This document shows, piece after piece, positions 24,932-33,301 of a stretch of DNA of 64,000 bases. The notes under the pieces are model-generated. The model was not told the DNA's origin. It searched no databases and saw nothing but the letters and a program-made list of their open reading frames with translations. Origin of the DNA: Actinoplanes xinjiangensis (GTDB taxonomy: Bacteria; Actinomycetota; Actinomycetes; Mycobacteriales; Micromonosporaceae); the NCBI RefSeq assembly GCF_003148685.1, contig NZ_QGGR01000008.1:301110-365109 (forward strand), written 5' to 3'. Positions within the stretch are counted from its first letter, which is position 1. Every line of letters begins with the position of its first letter. The position numbers were made by a program, and so were the translations under genes.

Positions 24932-26455
24932 TCAGGCCCAGCTTCGGCCCGCCCAGGAGCGTCCGGCCCAGGTGCCGTACGCCCAGGAGCGACCCGTCCA
25001 GGTGCCGCCGTTCCAGGATCGTCCGGCCCAGGAGTCGCCCGCCCAGGACCGCCCCGCCCAGGACCTGCCGGTCCAGGTCACGATCGCCCAGGTGCTCGAC
25101 GCCCAGGAGGTGCCGGTGAAGGCCTGTCCGGACCACACCGAGCCGTTCCAGGTGCCACCCGTCCATGCCCTGCCGTTGCGGGCGGCGGTGACCCAGGTGA
25201 GCGGCACCCACGGCTTGCCGAAGATGTCTCGTTCACCGATGAGCTGGATACCGGTGACGCCGTCGACGAGGTGACTGGTGCCGCGGGACGCCTCCAGCGT
25301 TCCGAGCCCGGTCGCGGCCTGCCACGTCTGGGTGGCACCGAGCGGCGCGATCAGGGTGGCGGCCCCGGCGATGTCCAGCTGGCCAGCGCCCGAGCCGATC
25401 GGGTCGGGCTTGGCCAGCGGGTCCGCGGTCTTCATCAGCAGCTGTTTGACCTGATCCGGGGTGAGGCCCGGGCGCTGCTGCAGCAGCAGCGCCACCGATC
25501 CGGAGACCACGGCGGCGGCCTGCGAGGTGCCGCTGCCGCGGAACAGCCTGTCACCGACGCGCGCGGCCGGGTACTGGGTGTCGATGTACGAGCCGGGTAC
25601 CCGCAGCGAGACCAGCGAGCGGCCGGCCGCGATCAGATCGGGGTGCCGGGCCGCCGTGCCCCGGTTGCTGAACGTGGCGATCGTGTCGTCGGTGCGGGCT
25701 TCGGTGCCGTTCGGGTCGGCGGCCCCGACCGCGAGGACGTACGGGTTGGCGGACGGCATGGTCATCCGGGCGGCGCCGTCGTTGCCGGCGCTCACGACCA
25801 CGACGATGCCCTTCTTCCAGGCCGTCTCCACCGCGAACGACAACGGGTCGACCAGCGAGGGCTGGATCGAGTCGGTGCCGAACGACAGGTTGAGGACCCG
25901 GATGTTGAGGCCCGGGTCGTTACGGTGCGCGACCACCCAGTCGATGGCCGCGATGACCTGGGAGACGTCGACGGCACCGTCGTAGGCGGCGGTCTTCAGA
26001 CTGATCAGGTGTGCGCCGGGGGCGACACCCTCGTAGCCGCCGGCCGGGTCGGATCCGGCGATGATGCCGGCCATATGAGTGCCATGGCCGTAGGTGTCGG
26101 TGTGCTGCAGGCCTGGTGTCTGCGATTCGAACGACAGGTCCGGGCCGTTGATCACCTTCCCGGGCTGGTTCAGCCCGGGAACCGGAGCGATCCCGGAGTC
26201 GATGAGCGCCACGCCGATACCCGTGCCGGTCAGCGACGCCGTGTCGACTGTTCCGTTTCTCACCTTGCCGCCGGCGGCTCCCCTCACCGCCGTGACGGCG
26301 GCGTTGACCCCGCCTATGTCGAGCCAGGCGCTACCGGCCAGTTCCCCCGTTGCTTCGGCCGCCTGCGCGGGTGCGGCGCCGAACGGTGTGGTCGCGAGCA
26401 TTGCCGCCACCACACCGAATCCGGTTCGCCGAAGCCACCGTCTGGTCTCCACCAT
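24932..26455 (-). CDS. Secreted S8 subtilase with a tryptophan-pentad C-terminal tail
   Basis: The 507-residue exported serine protease has a Sec signal (RRWLRRTGFGVVAAMLATTPFGAAPAQA, cleaved near residue 32). The subtilisin triad is Asp in ALIDSGI (about residue 86), His in YGHGTHMAG (about 124) and Ser in GSGTSQAAA (about 310). The oxyanion asparagine is in VSAGNDG. No long propeptide is obvious. From about residue 430 to the end, every fifth residue is tryptophan (once phenylalanine), a tail of sixteen pentads. Function of that tail is unknown; surface or carbohydrate binding is one idea. It lies downstream of the sigma factor gene on the same strand, 300 bp away. Confidence 0.93.
   Translation of the reverse strand: MVETRRWLRRTGFGVVAAMLATTPFGAAPAQAAEATGELAGSAWLDIGGVNAAVTAVRGAAGGKVRNGTVDTASLTGTGIGVALIDSGIAPVPGLNQPGKVINGPDLSFESQTPGLQHTDTYGHGTHMAGIIAGSDPAGGYEGVAPGAHLISLKTAAYDGAVDVSQVIAAIDWVVAHRNDPGLNIRVLNLSFGTDSIQPSLVDPLSFAVETAWKKGIVVVVSAGNDGAARMTMPSANPYVLAVGAADPNGTEARTDDTIATFSNRGTAARHPDLIAAGRSLVSLRVPGSYIDTQYPAARVGDRLFRGSGTSQAAAVVSGSVALLLQQRPGLTPDQVKQLLMKTADPLAKPDPIGSGAGQLDIAGAATLIAPLGATQTWQAATGLGTLEASRGTSHLVDGVTGIQLIGERDIFGKPWVPLTWVTAARNGRAWTGGTWNGSVWSGQAFTGTSWASSTWAIVTWTGRSWAGRSWAGDSWAGRSWNGGTWTGRSWAYGTWAGRSWAGRSWA
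24935..25168 (-). repeat. 15-bp in-frame repeat coding for W-x4 pentads, about 16 units
   Basis: The end of the subtilase gene consists of 15-bp units with the complement of TGG every fifth codon. Consensus of the product is T/A-G-R-S-W. Units near the stop are more alike than those upstream, as if the array grew recently from the 3' side. Confidence 0.9.
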
Positions 26456-26755
26456 TTGCTCCCTCTTTCCCGTGACACGCGTTGGCGTGCATCGGCAGGG
26501 CGCCCAGCGAACTGAACTTTTCCCCGGCTCGTTTCAGGTCACAGCGTGAACAGGGACGGCGGACGGCGACGGGTGGAGGAGCGGCGAGGCGGCGGAAGGC
26601 AAGGCGGCGAGCGGACGGACGCAGGACGGAGGACGGGAGGCGAGGCGACGAGCGACGGGCGACGCCACGGAACGGCGCTGGGACGGCGCAAGGACGCATG
26701 CAAGAGAGAAGGCGGAGACAGCGAGGACGACCGGTGGGCGGCGGAAACGGGCACG
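26456..26755. other. Intergenic region, 300 bp, purine-rich
   Basis: Between the subtilase start and the sigma factor stop, no gene is supported. From about 26545 to 26745 the plus strand is dominated by G and A in GGACG/GGCGA-type runs, with a weak irregular repeat. Some presumably carries the subtilase promoter, near 26456-26530 where AT content rises. Confidence 0.6.
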
Positions 26756-28078
26756 CTAGTGGGGAGGGTGATCGCGGGCGTTGAGGCGGGCAGCCTGCCG
26801 GGTCAGGTGATCGCGCTCGGCGAGGTTGCCGGCTTGGCGGGCGGCTACGGCGTACAGCTGGGCTGCTTTGATCTGGTCGCCTGCCTTCTCGTGCAGGTAG
26901 GCCGCCGCCGCGGTGTGGCGGGGCAGGGTCGGGTCGAGTTCTGCCAGGGCCGCGAGGCCGGCGTGTGGGCCGTCGGCCTCGCCGACGGCGACCGCCCGGT
27001 TGAGCCGGACCACCGGGTTGTCGGTGAGGCGGGTGAGTTCGTCGTACCACTCGACGATCTGTACCCAGTCGGTCTCGGCGGCGGTCTGCGCGTCGGCGTG
27101 CAGCGCCGCGATGGCCGCCTGCGCCTGGAAGTCGCCGAGCCGGTCTCGGGAGAGCGCCATCTGGAGGATCGCGACGCCCTCGGTGATCATCGTGGTGTCC
27201 CAGCGGGTGCGGTCCTGTTCGGCGAGGGGGATGAGACTGCCGTCGGGGGCGGTGCGGGCCGTGCGGCGAGCGTGGTGCAGGAGCATGAGTGCGAGCAGGC
27301 CGGCGACTTCCGGGTGGTCGATGGCCGTGGCGAGCCGGCGGGTGAGCCGGATCGCCTCGGTGGCCAGGTCGACGTCGCCGGTGTAACCCTCGTTGAACAC
27401 CAGGTAGAGCACGCGCAGTACGGTCGCGACGTCGCCGGGCTGGTCGAATCGCACCGCGGACACGGTGCGTTTCGCCCGGCTGATGCGCTGGGCCATGGTC
27501 GCTTCGGGGACCAGGTAGGCGTCGGCGATCTGCCGGGTGGTGAGCCCGCCGACAGCCCGCAGGGTGAGCGCGACCGCCGACGCCGGTGTCAGCGACGGGT
27601 GGGCGCACAGGAAGTACAGCTGGAGCGTGTCGTCGATGGGCGGTGCCGGGCCGGCCGGCGGTTCCTGGTCGACGATGTCCTCGCGCCGGCGCCGGGCGGC
27701 GTCGGCGCGGGCCGCGTCCAGGAACCGCCGCCACGCGACGGTGATGAGCCACCCCTTCGGATCCCGTGGCGGATCGCCCGGCCAGACCCGGATGGCTTCC
27801 ACCAGGGCGTCCTGCACGGCGTCCTCGGCCGCCGCGAAGTCGGCTCCGCGGCGGACGAGGATGGCGAGCACCCCGGGCGTGAGTTCCCGAAGCCGGGCGT
27901 GGTCCAGACCCGAGAGCGCCTGACCCGGACCCGAGAGGGCCCGGCACGGACCGGGAGACGCCTGACCCGAACCGGGAGACGCCTGACCCGAACCGGGAGA
28001 CGCCTGGTCCGGACCGGGAGACGCCTGGCCCGGACCCGGCGCGGCCTGGCCGGGAGGGCCGGGTGCGGGGTCGGTCAC
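26756..28078 (-). CDS. ECF sigma factor of the YCII-linked type (SigJ-like, DUF6596)
   Basis: The 440-residue extracytoplasmic-function sigma factor has region 2 at about residues 40-110 (ADFAAAEDAVQDALVEAIRVWPGDPPRDPKGWLITVAWRRFLDAAR). Region 4 is at about 145-200 (HPSLTPASAVALTLRAVGGLTTRQIADAYLVPEATMAQRISRAK). A long C-terminal helical extension (VLRVLYLVFNEGYTGD and onward) is typical of the group encoded with YCII proteins. The start GTG 28078 gives a 4-bp overlap (GTGA) with the YCII stop. Its first 45 residues are a degenerate PGSGQAS repeat that replaces the usual short N-terminus. Target promoters are unknown. Confidence 0.9.
   Translation of the reverse strand: MTDPAPGPPGQAAPGPGQASPGPDQASPGSGQASPGSGQASPGPCRALSGPGQALSGLDHARLRELTPGVLAILVRRGADFAAAEDAVQDALVEAIRVWPGDPPRDPKGWLITVAWRRFLDAARADAARRRREDIVDQEPPAGPAPPIDDTLQLYFLCAHPSLTPASAVALTLRAVGGLTTRQIADAYLVPEATMAQRISRAKRTVSAVRFDQPGDVATVLRVLYLVFNEGYTGDVDLATEAIRLTRRLATAIDHPEVAGLLALMLLHHARRTARTAPDGSLIPLAEQDRTRWDTTMITEGVAILQMALSRDRLGDFQAQAAIAALHADAQTAAETDWVQIVEWYDELTRLTDNPVVRLNRAVAVGEADGPHAGLAALAELDPTLPRHTAAAAYLHEKAGDQIKAAQLYAVAARQAGNLAERDHLTRQAARLNARDHPPH
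27905..28045 (-). repeat. 21-bp in-frame tandem repeat at the sigma factor N-terminus
   Basis: About six 21-bp units, best seen as ACCGGGAGACGCCTG in the plus strand from 27950 to 28025, encode heptads such as QASPGSG and QALSGPG. The units decay towards the folded domain. Confidence 0.88.
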
Positions 28079-28482
28079 TCCGTGACCGTGGGCGGCATGT
28101 GGAGGAACGGGCGGAGTTCGAGCCACTCGTGGATCGGCAGCCCGCCGTGACCTGGTGCCGCCGACAGCTCCCCGGCGAGTTCGACGGCCCGCTGGTGGCT
28201 GTCCACGTCGATGATCATCCAGCCGGCGATGAGGTCCTTGGTCTCGGCGAACGGTCCGTCGGTGACCGGCGGACGGCCCTCGCCGTCGTAGCGGACCCAG
28301 GAGCCCTCGGGGGCGAGGGCGTCACCGCTGACGAACTCGCCGCTCTCCTCGAGTCGCGCCGCGAAGTCGTTCATGTACTTGATGTGGGCGGAGATCTCCT
28401 CCGGCGTCCACTTCTCCATCGGCACGTCGTTGACGGCCGACGGGGCGCCCCGGTAGTGCTTGAGCAGCAGGTACTTCGCCAT
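28075..28482 (-). CDS. YCII-family (DGPF domain) protein
   Basis: A 135-residue alpha/beta protein with the family markers MAKYLLLKHYRGAP at the start and VTDGPFAETKDLIAGWMIIDVDSHQRAVELAGEL in the middle; DGPF is the motif that names the group. Members are commonly encoded with, or fused to, ECF sigma factors of the type that follows here and are thought to modulate or accompany them. The 4-bp overlap of its stop with the sigma factor start supports one operon. Confidence 0.9.
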   Translation of the reverse strand: MAKYLLLKHYRGAPSAVNDVPMEKWTPEEISAHIKYMNDFAARLEESGEFVSGDALAPEGSWVRYDGEGRPPVTDGPFAETKDLIAGWMIIDVDSHQRAVELAGELSAAPGHGGLPIHEWLELRPFLHMPPTVTE

Positions 28483-28566
28483 GATGGGTGTCTCCTCGGC
28501 AATGGTGTGCGACCCATTCTGGTCGCGCTTCGTCCCGGGGACGGAGCCGCACCCGCGTTCTCGACA

Positions 28567-28773
28567 TCAGTCCGGCAGGATTTCCCGGCGAATCCGTGAT
28601 CCGGCGATTTCGAAGATTGCGATCACGGCCACGGAGACGCCCAGCTGTACGTACCACCGGCTCAGCGGCGTGTCCTGGAACCGGTCCAGTCGGAACACCA
28701 CGTTGAGGACGGACACGACGGCCAGCCAGCTGATCTCGACGGTCCAGTCCTTCCAGGTCACCTTGTCGGTCAT
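28567..28773 (-). CDS. Small two-helix membrane protein
   Basis: A 68-residue protein: MTDKVTWKDWTVEISWLAVVSVLNVVFRLDRFQDTPLSRWYVQLGVSVAVIAIFEIAGSRIRREILPD. Hydrophobic helices are at about residues 12-28 and 43-58. ATG 28773 is chosen as the first start after the MFS stop; the intergenic distance of 13 bp suggests it is the last gene of the MarR-MFS operon. No family recognised. Confidence 0.6.
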   Translation of the reverse strand: MTDKVTWKDWTVEISWLAVVSVLNVVFRLDRFQDTPLSRWYVQLGVSVAVIAIFEIAGSRIRREILPD

Positions 28774-28786
28774 GGCGTTGATTCTG

Positions 28787-30022
28787 CTAAGCGGCGGCCT
28801 TCGGCGGATCTTGCTGTGGCTGGATCTCGGCATATACCTCAGGTGGTAGCCGGACCAGCAGCAGCGGGCTGAACAGGATCAGCACCCCGGCGGTGACCAG
28901 CGCGATCCGTGGGCTGGTGAGGTCGGCGAGAACCCCGGCGAGTGCGCTGAGCACGGCGATGGCCATCCCGCCGCTGATCGACCAGGCGGTCAGGGTGCGG
29001 GCCAGCAGTGGGGCGGGCGTGTGTTCGAGGCGGTAGGTGGCGAGGACCGGGCCGTACAGGCTCATGCAGATGATGATCGCCATTTCGAGCACGATCACGG
29101 TGCCGAGGCCGACCATTCCGGGCTGCACGAACGCGAGCCCGGCCAGCCACACGACACGCAGCGTGCCGACGACCCGGAGGACCCACGGCCGTCCGCGGGC
29201 GGCGACGACGCGGCGGGCCAGGCGGGAGCCGATCAGGCCGCCGAGGCAGGGTACGGCGAACGCGAGCCCGTACTGCCAGGGCGGGAATCCGAGTTCACCG
29301 AGCATGAGGACGGCCAGCAGTGGTTCGGTGGCCATGATCAGCCCGTTGACGACCAGGTTGTTGAGGAACAGCGCCCGCAGTCCGGGGTGGCCGAGCAGGT
29401 GCCGCCACCCGTCGACGAGTTCACGGCCGCGCGGCGACGGTGCCCGCGGTGCCGGGGCCGCCTCGCGACCGCGGATGCCGGTGAGGAACAGCGCCGACAG
29501 CAGGTAGCTGACGGCGTCGGCGATCACGGTGATGACCGGCCCGAACAGTCCGATCGCGGCTCCGCCGAGCGGCGGCCCGACGGCGATGGAACTCCAGTTG
29601 GTCGACTCGAACCGGGAGTTCGCCACCAGCAGGTCGCCGGGTGGCACGAGTGCCTTGAGGTGGGCACCGGCCGCGGCGTTGAACGCGATCCTGGCGGCGG
29701 CGACGACGGCCGACACGATCAGCAGCTGGACGAACGTGAGCATCTCGAACGCGTACGCGACGGGGATCGTCAGCAGCACCGCGAACCGTACGAGGTCCAT
29801 CGTGATCATGACGGGCCGTTTGCGCCGGAACTCCATCCACGGGCCGAGCGGCACCGCGATCAGCGCGCCGACGGCGGGCCCGATCGCCGCGAGTGCCGAC
29901 ACCTGCGCGGCCCCGGTGTGCAGGACCGTCACGGCGATCAGCGGTAGTGCTCCGAAGGCCAGCCCCGATCCGTAGGCACTGACCGCGTACGACGCCCACA
30001 ACCACCGGAACCCCTGCGCCAC
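28787..30022 (-). CDS. MFS transporter (drug-efflux-like)
   Basis: The 411-residue protein has about 12 transmembrane helices in two halves. It has an A-loop motif variant GPWMEFRRKRPVMI after helix 2 and a long central loop near GIRGREAAPAPRAPSPRGREL. The layout matches the MFS_3/enterobactin-exporter branch often called multidrug efflux; the substrate is unknown. It lies 9 bp downstream of the MarR gene on the same strand, which suggests that MarR controls its expression. Confidence 0.88.
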   Translation of the reverse strand: MAQGFRWLWASYAVSAYGSGLAFGALPLIAVTVLHTGAAQVSALAAIGPAVGALIAVPLGPWMEFRRKRPVMITMDLVRFAVLLTIPVAYAFEMLTFVQLLIVSAVVAAARIAFNAAAGAHLKALVPPGDLLVANSRFESTNWSSIAVGPPLGGAAIGLFGPVITVIADAVSYLLSALFLTGIRGREAAPAPRAPSPRGRELVDGWRHLLGHPGLRALFLNNLVVNGLIMATEPLLAVLMLGELGFPPWQYGLAFAVPCLGGLIGSRLARRVVAARGRPWVLRVVGTLRVVWLAGLAFVQPGMVGLGTVIVLEMAIIICMSLYGPVLATYRLEHTPAPLLARTLTAWSISGGMAIAVLSALAGVLADLTSPRIALVTAGVLILFSPLLLVRLPPEVYAEIQPQQDPPKAAA

Positions 30023-30031
30023 CCGAGCAGG

Positions 30032-30481
30032 CTACCGGCCGCCGAACGCCACTTTGGTGAGCAGCCCGGTGAGGGTTTTGCGTTCGTCGTCGGTGAGGCC
30101 CGCGAAGCTGGTGTCACCCGCGGCGCGGACCTCGGTGAGTGCCTGTTCCAGCAGTTCACGCCCGGCCGGGGTGGCCACGATGATCCGGGAGCGGCGGTCG
30201 CGGTCGTCCGGTCGCCGCTCGACGAGCCCGCGTCCCTGGAGGTCGTCGATGAGGGCGACCACCTGGCTGGGGTCGAGCCCGAGGAACTCGCTGAGTTCGC
30301 GCTGCGACGGCCCGAAGCCCTGGCCGGCCAGCCACAGCACGGACAGGGAGCGGACCTTGAGCTGGAACGGTGCGAGCCGCGCGTTGGCCACAACGCTGGT
30401 GACCGCTCTCGCCCGGGCCAGCAGGAACGCCGGGTCGGCCGCGAGGTCCGAGCCGAGCAGGCGGTGGAGGGGCTCGGTCAT
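30032..30481 (-). CDS. MarR-family transcriptional regulator
   Basis: A 149-residue winged-helix regulator. The DNA-binding part reads PSQRELSEFLGLDPSQVVALIDDLQGRGLVERRPDDRDRRSRIIVATPAGRELLEQA (about residues 60-115), including the DxRxR wing typical of MarR. ATG 30481 is chosen over an upstream start at 30526, which would fall inside the operator palindrome. It likely represses both its own operon (MarR-MFS-small protein) and the divergent MFS transporter at 30593 through the dyad at 30513-30543. The ligand is unknown. Confidence 0.93.
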   Translation of the reverse strand: MTEPLHRLLGSDLAADPAFLLARARAVTSVVANARLAPFQLKVRSLSVLWLAGQGFGPSQRELSEFLGLDPSQVVALIDDLQGRGLVERRPDDRDRRSRIIVATPAGRELLEQALTEVRAAGDTSFAGLTDDERKTLTGLLTKVAFGGR

Positions 30482-30512
30482 GGTGCGGAGCCTATCCGAG
30501 TCACGCAGGAGA

Positions 30513-30543
30513 GTTGAGAACTTCAATCATTGACTTTCTCAAC
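30513..30543. promoter_or_regulatory. Probable MarR operator, 31-bp dyad
   Basis: Arms GTTGAGAA and TTCTCAAC are exact inverse complements, and an inner pair TCAAT/ATTGA adds five more matches around the centre; only five positions of 31 do not pair. The dyad lies 32 bp upstream of marR and 50 bp upstream of the divergent MFS gene, the usual place for a MarR-type operator. AT content is much higher than nearby. Confidence 0.85.
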
Positions 30544-30592
30544 TATTTGGGTCCACGATGGCCCGAGACCCCTCCCATCGAGGCAGGCCAAT

Positions 30593-31894
30593 ATGGATCT
30601 TGCAGCGAAAGAAACCGGTGAGGTACGCCGGGTCGTCCTCTCCAGCTACCTCGGAAGCACCATCGAGTTCTACGACTTCCTGCTGTACGGCACCGCCGCC
30701 GCCCTGGTCTTCCCGGCCGTCTTCTTCTCCGGCCTGGATCCGCTGACGTCGGTGCTGTTCTCGTTCGGTACGTTCGCCGCCGGCTATCTGGCCCGTCCGG
30801 TCGGCGGCATCCTGTTCGGCCACTTCGGTGACCGGATCGGCCGCAAGCGGATGCTGGTCGTCACGATGTTCCTGATGGGCGTCGCGTCGTTCCTGATCGG
30901 GCTGATCCCGAGCGCCGCCGTCATCGGCGGCTGGGCCGCGGTCCTGCTGATCACCCTGCGTGTCGTGCAGGGCCTCGCGGTCGGCGGCGAGTGGGGCGGG
31001 GCCGCGCTGATGGCCCTGGAACACTCCGGCGGCCGCAGCCGCGGTCTGGCGGCGTCGTTCGTCAACGCCGGGGCGCCCAGCGGCGCGGTGCTCGGCAGCC
31101 TGATGCTGGGCCTGTTCTCGCTGCTGCCGCAGGAGCAGTTCCTGTCCTGGGGCTGGCGGATCCCGTTCCTGCTGTCGGCGGTCCTGCTGGTGATCGGCCT
31201 GTGGGTGCGCAGCACGGTGTCGGAGAGCCCGATCTTCCTCCAGGCGCTCGCCGACGCCACCCGCCGGCCCCCGGCCCTGCCGATCCTGTCGGTGCTGCGC
31301 CGTCCCCGCGCGCTGATCCTGACCGCGCTCGGCGCGGGCGCGGCGTTCGCGTTCCAGGTCGGGATGGCCACGTTCGCGCAGACCTACGCCGTCGCCCACG
31401 GCACGGCCCGCCCATCGGTGCTGCCCGGCTTCTCCGCCGCCTCGTTCCTGGCGATCTTCGCGGTGATCGGCGCCGGCTGGCTCTCCGACCGCTTCGGCCG
31501 CCGCCCGGTCCTGCTCGCCGGCGCGATCGGCTGGGGGCTGCTGGCGTTCCCGCTGTTCGCCCTCTGGGGATCCGGCAACGGGTTGCTGGTCTTCACCGGC
31601 TTCGCGGTGGGTCTCGGTCTGCAATCGCTGATGTACGGCCCACTCGGCGCCTTCATCTCCGAGCAGTTCGGCACCGGCGCCCGCTACACCGGGGCATCGC
31701 TGGGCTACCAGCTGGCCACCCTGCTCGGCGGCGGCTTCACCCCGGCCGTCCTGGCCTCGCTCTACGCCGGCACCGGCGGCACGAGCATCACCCCGGTGGC
31801 CTCCTACCTGATCGCGGCGGCCGTCGTCAGCACCGTCGCCGTCCTGCTGATCCGCGAGGGCCGCCGCCACGACCTCGCGACCGTCACCCACTGA
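30593..31894 (+). CDS. MFS metabolite:proton symporter (ShiA/ProP-like MHS family)
   Basis: The 433-residue transporter has 12 predicted helices. Markers of the metabolite:H+ symporter branch are SSYLGSTIEFYDFLLYGTAAALVFP at the start, HFGDRIGRKRMLVVTMFLMG between helices 2 and 3, and GLAVGGEWGGAALMALEH in helix 5. Transport of an organic acid or compatible solute driven by protons is expected from the family. ATG 30593 is preferred to an upstream start lying in the operator. It is divergent from marR and followed 30 bp later by a secreted hydrolase gene. Confidence 0.9.
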   Translation: MDLAAKETGEVRRVVLSSYLGSTIEFYDFLLYGTAAALVFPAVFFSGLDPLTSVLFSFGTFAAGYLARPVGGILFGHFGDRIGRKRMLVVTMFLMGVASFLIGLIPSAAVIGGWAAVLLITLRVVQGLAVGGEWGGAALMALEHSGGRSRGLAASFVNAGAPSGAVLGSLMLGLFSLLPQEQFLSWGWRIPFLLSAVLLVIGLWVRSTVSESPIFLQALADATRRPPALPILSVLRRPRALILTALGAGAAFAFQVGMATFAQTYAVAHGTARPSVLPGFSAASFLAIFAVIGAGWLSDRFGRRPVLLAGAIGWGLLAFPLFALWGSGNGLLVFTGFAVGLGLQSLMYGPLGAFISEQFGTGARYTGASLGYQLATLLGGGFTPAVLASLYAGTGGTSITPVASYLIAAAVVSTVAVLLIREGRRHDLATVTH

Positions 31895-31924
31895 TCTGAT
31901 CCCCTCCCCCGTTCGGAGAATGCG

Positions 31925-33301
31925 ATGAAACGCCTGCTCCTGACCCTGGTCCTGACCGCCGCCACGGTGGCCGGGATCCCGTCGGCCGCGTCCGCGGCAC
32001 CACCGCCCGGCGAATACCACGGCACCCTGGCGAACGGTGCGACGTGGCTCGGCCACATCCCCGCGCACTGGAACGGCACGGTCCTGCTCTTCGCCCACGG
32101 GTTCGGCCCGCTGCGCCCGCAGGACGCGCCCAACGATCAGACCCGGGAGATCCTTCTCGCCGAGGGGTACGCCACCGTCGGCTCCTCCTACTCCGGGCCG
32201 ACCATGTGGGCTCTGGAGACGGCGGTCGACGACCAGTTCGCGGCACTGGACGCGTTCACCGGTGTGCTCGGCGCGCAGCCACGGCGCACGATCGCCGTCG
32301 GCCGGTCGATGGGCGGGCTGGTCAGCGCGCGGCAGGCCCACGGGCCGCGCGGTGCGATCGACGGGGTGCTCTCGACCTGCGGCATCGTCGCGGGCGGCCT
32401 CAATCTGAACAACTACCAACTGGACGGCCTGCACGCGATCACGGCATTGCTGGCCTCCGGCCGTACCATCCCTGTTGTCCGTTATGAATCACCGGAACAG
32501 GCCGCGCAGGCCGCGACCGACGTCATCGCCGCCGTGACCGCCGCCCAGGCGACGCCGCAGGGCCGGGCCCGGATCGCGCTGGCCGCCGCGTTGTTCAACG
32601 TGTCCGGCGGAGCCGGGACGCCGGCCGCCCAGCAGGAGCGGCAGTTCCAGCAGCTGGTGGCCGGTGGCGCGCTCCAGCGGTATGTGACCGGACGGCAGCA
32701 GATCGAGCTGTCGGCGGGCGGCAACAGCGCCTGGAACCGGGGCGTCGACTACCGGGCGCTGCTCGCGGGCAGCACCCGGTCGGGGCAGGTGCGGGCGCTG
32801 TACCGGGACGCCGGCCTGGACCTGCGCGCCGACCTGAACCGACTGACCGCCACCGCCGACATCACCGCCGACCCGTGGGCCGTCGCCGATCTGCGCAGGT
32901 CCTCGATGCCGAACGGTGCCCTGCGGGTGCCGCACCTGACGATCCACACCCTGGTCGACGAGCTGGTGCCGGCCGAGCACAGCGAGTGGTACGAGGAACA
33001 CGCGCAACAGCGCGGTGATCTGCTGCGTGGTCTGTACGTGGACGCCGCCGGCCACTGCACGTTCCGGGTCAGCGAGGATCTGGCCGCCCTGCACGTGCTC
33101 GAACACCGCCTCGATCACGGCCGGTGGCCGAACGACCCGGCCGCGTTCGGCGCCGGTTACCCGGGTGGAGCGCCGAGGTTCACCCGGGCGGAGCCGGGCC
33201 GGCTGGTCGGCGGGCTCGGCGAGCCGGGCCGGGGCAGCAGCGCCGTGAGGCCGATCGCAGCGCAGACCAGCAGGACACTGCCGACGATGTCGAGAACGTA
33301 G
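31925..33301 (+). CDS. Secreted alpha/beta hydrolase
   Basis: The 458-residue exported protein has a clear signal peptide (MKRLLLTLVLTAATVAGIPSAASAAP, cleavage near residue 25). The nucleophile elbow is VGRSMGG (Ser about residue 124); the catalytic acid is probably in IHTLVDELV and the histidine in DAAGHCTF. It resembles the large secreted alpha/beta hydrolases of actinomycetes of unknown substrate. After PRFTRAEPGRL, where I would expect the protein to stop, the frame continues about 35 residues into the opposing PAP2 gene; the 145-bp convergent overlap is odd and may reflect loss of the original stop. GGAG precedes ATG 31925 by about 7 bases. Confidence 0.85.
   Translation: MKRLLLTLVLTAATVAGIPSAASAAPPPGEYHGTLANGATWLGHIPAHWNGTVLLFAHGFGPLRPQDAPNDQTREILLAEGYATVGSSYSGPTMWALETAVDDQFAALDAFTGVLGAQPRRTIAVGRSMGGLVSARQAHGPRGAIDGVLSTCGIVAGGLNLNNYQLDGLHAITALLASGRTIPVVRYESPEQAAQAATDVIAAVTAAQATPQGRARIALAAALFNVSGGAGTPAAQQERQFQQLVAGGALQRYVTGRQQIELSAGGNSAWNRGVDYRALLAGSTRSGQVRALYRDAGLDLRADLNRLTATADITADPWAVADLRRSSMPNGALRVPHLTIHTLVDELVPAEHSEWYEEHAQQRGDLLRGLYVDAAGHCTFRVSEDLAALHVLEHRLDHGRWPNDPAAFGAGYPGGAPRFTRAEPGRLVGGLGEPGRGSSAVRPIAAQTSRTLPTMSRT

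Noticed and set aside
24935..25168. Regular repeat that might be read as a CRISPR array
   Set aside because: Units are 15 bp, continuous and in frame, with no spacers of constant length and no cas genes nearby.
21782..26515. A plus-strand open frame of about 1577 codons
   Set aside because: It is antisense to the GGDEF-EAL and subtilase genes, has the skewed composition (V, G, R, D, Q-rich) of a high-GC shadow frame and no domain. The minus-strand genes have all catalytic motifs.
30539..32434. A minus-strand open frame of 631 codons opposite the MHS-type symporter
   Set aside because: Composition (Q, R, G, E, D-rich, no hydrophobic core) is that of a shadow frame, and the plus strand has clear transporter and hydrolase motifs.
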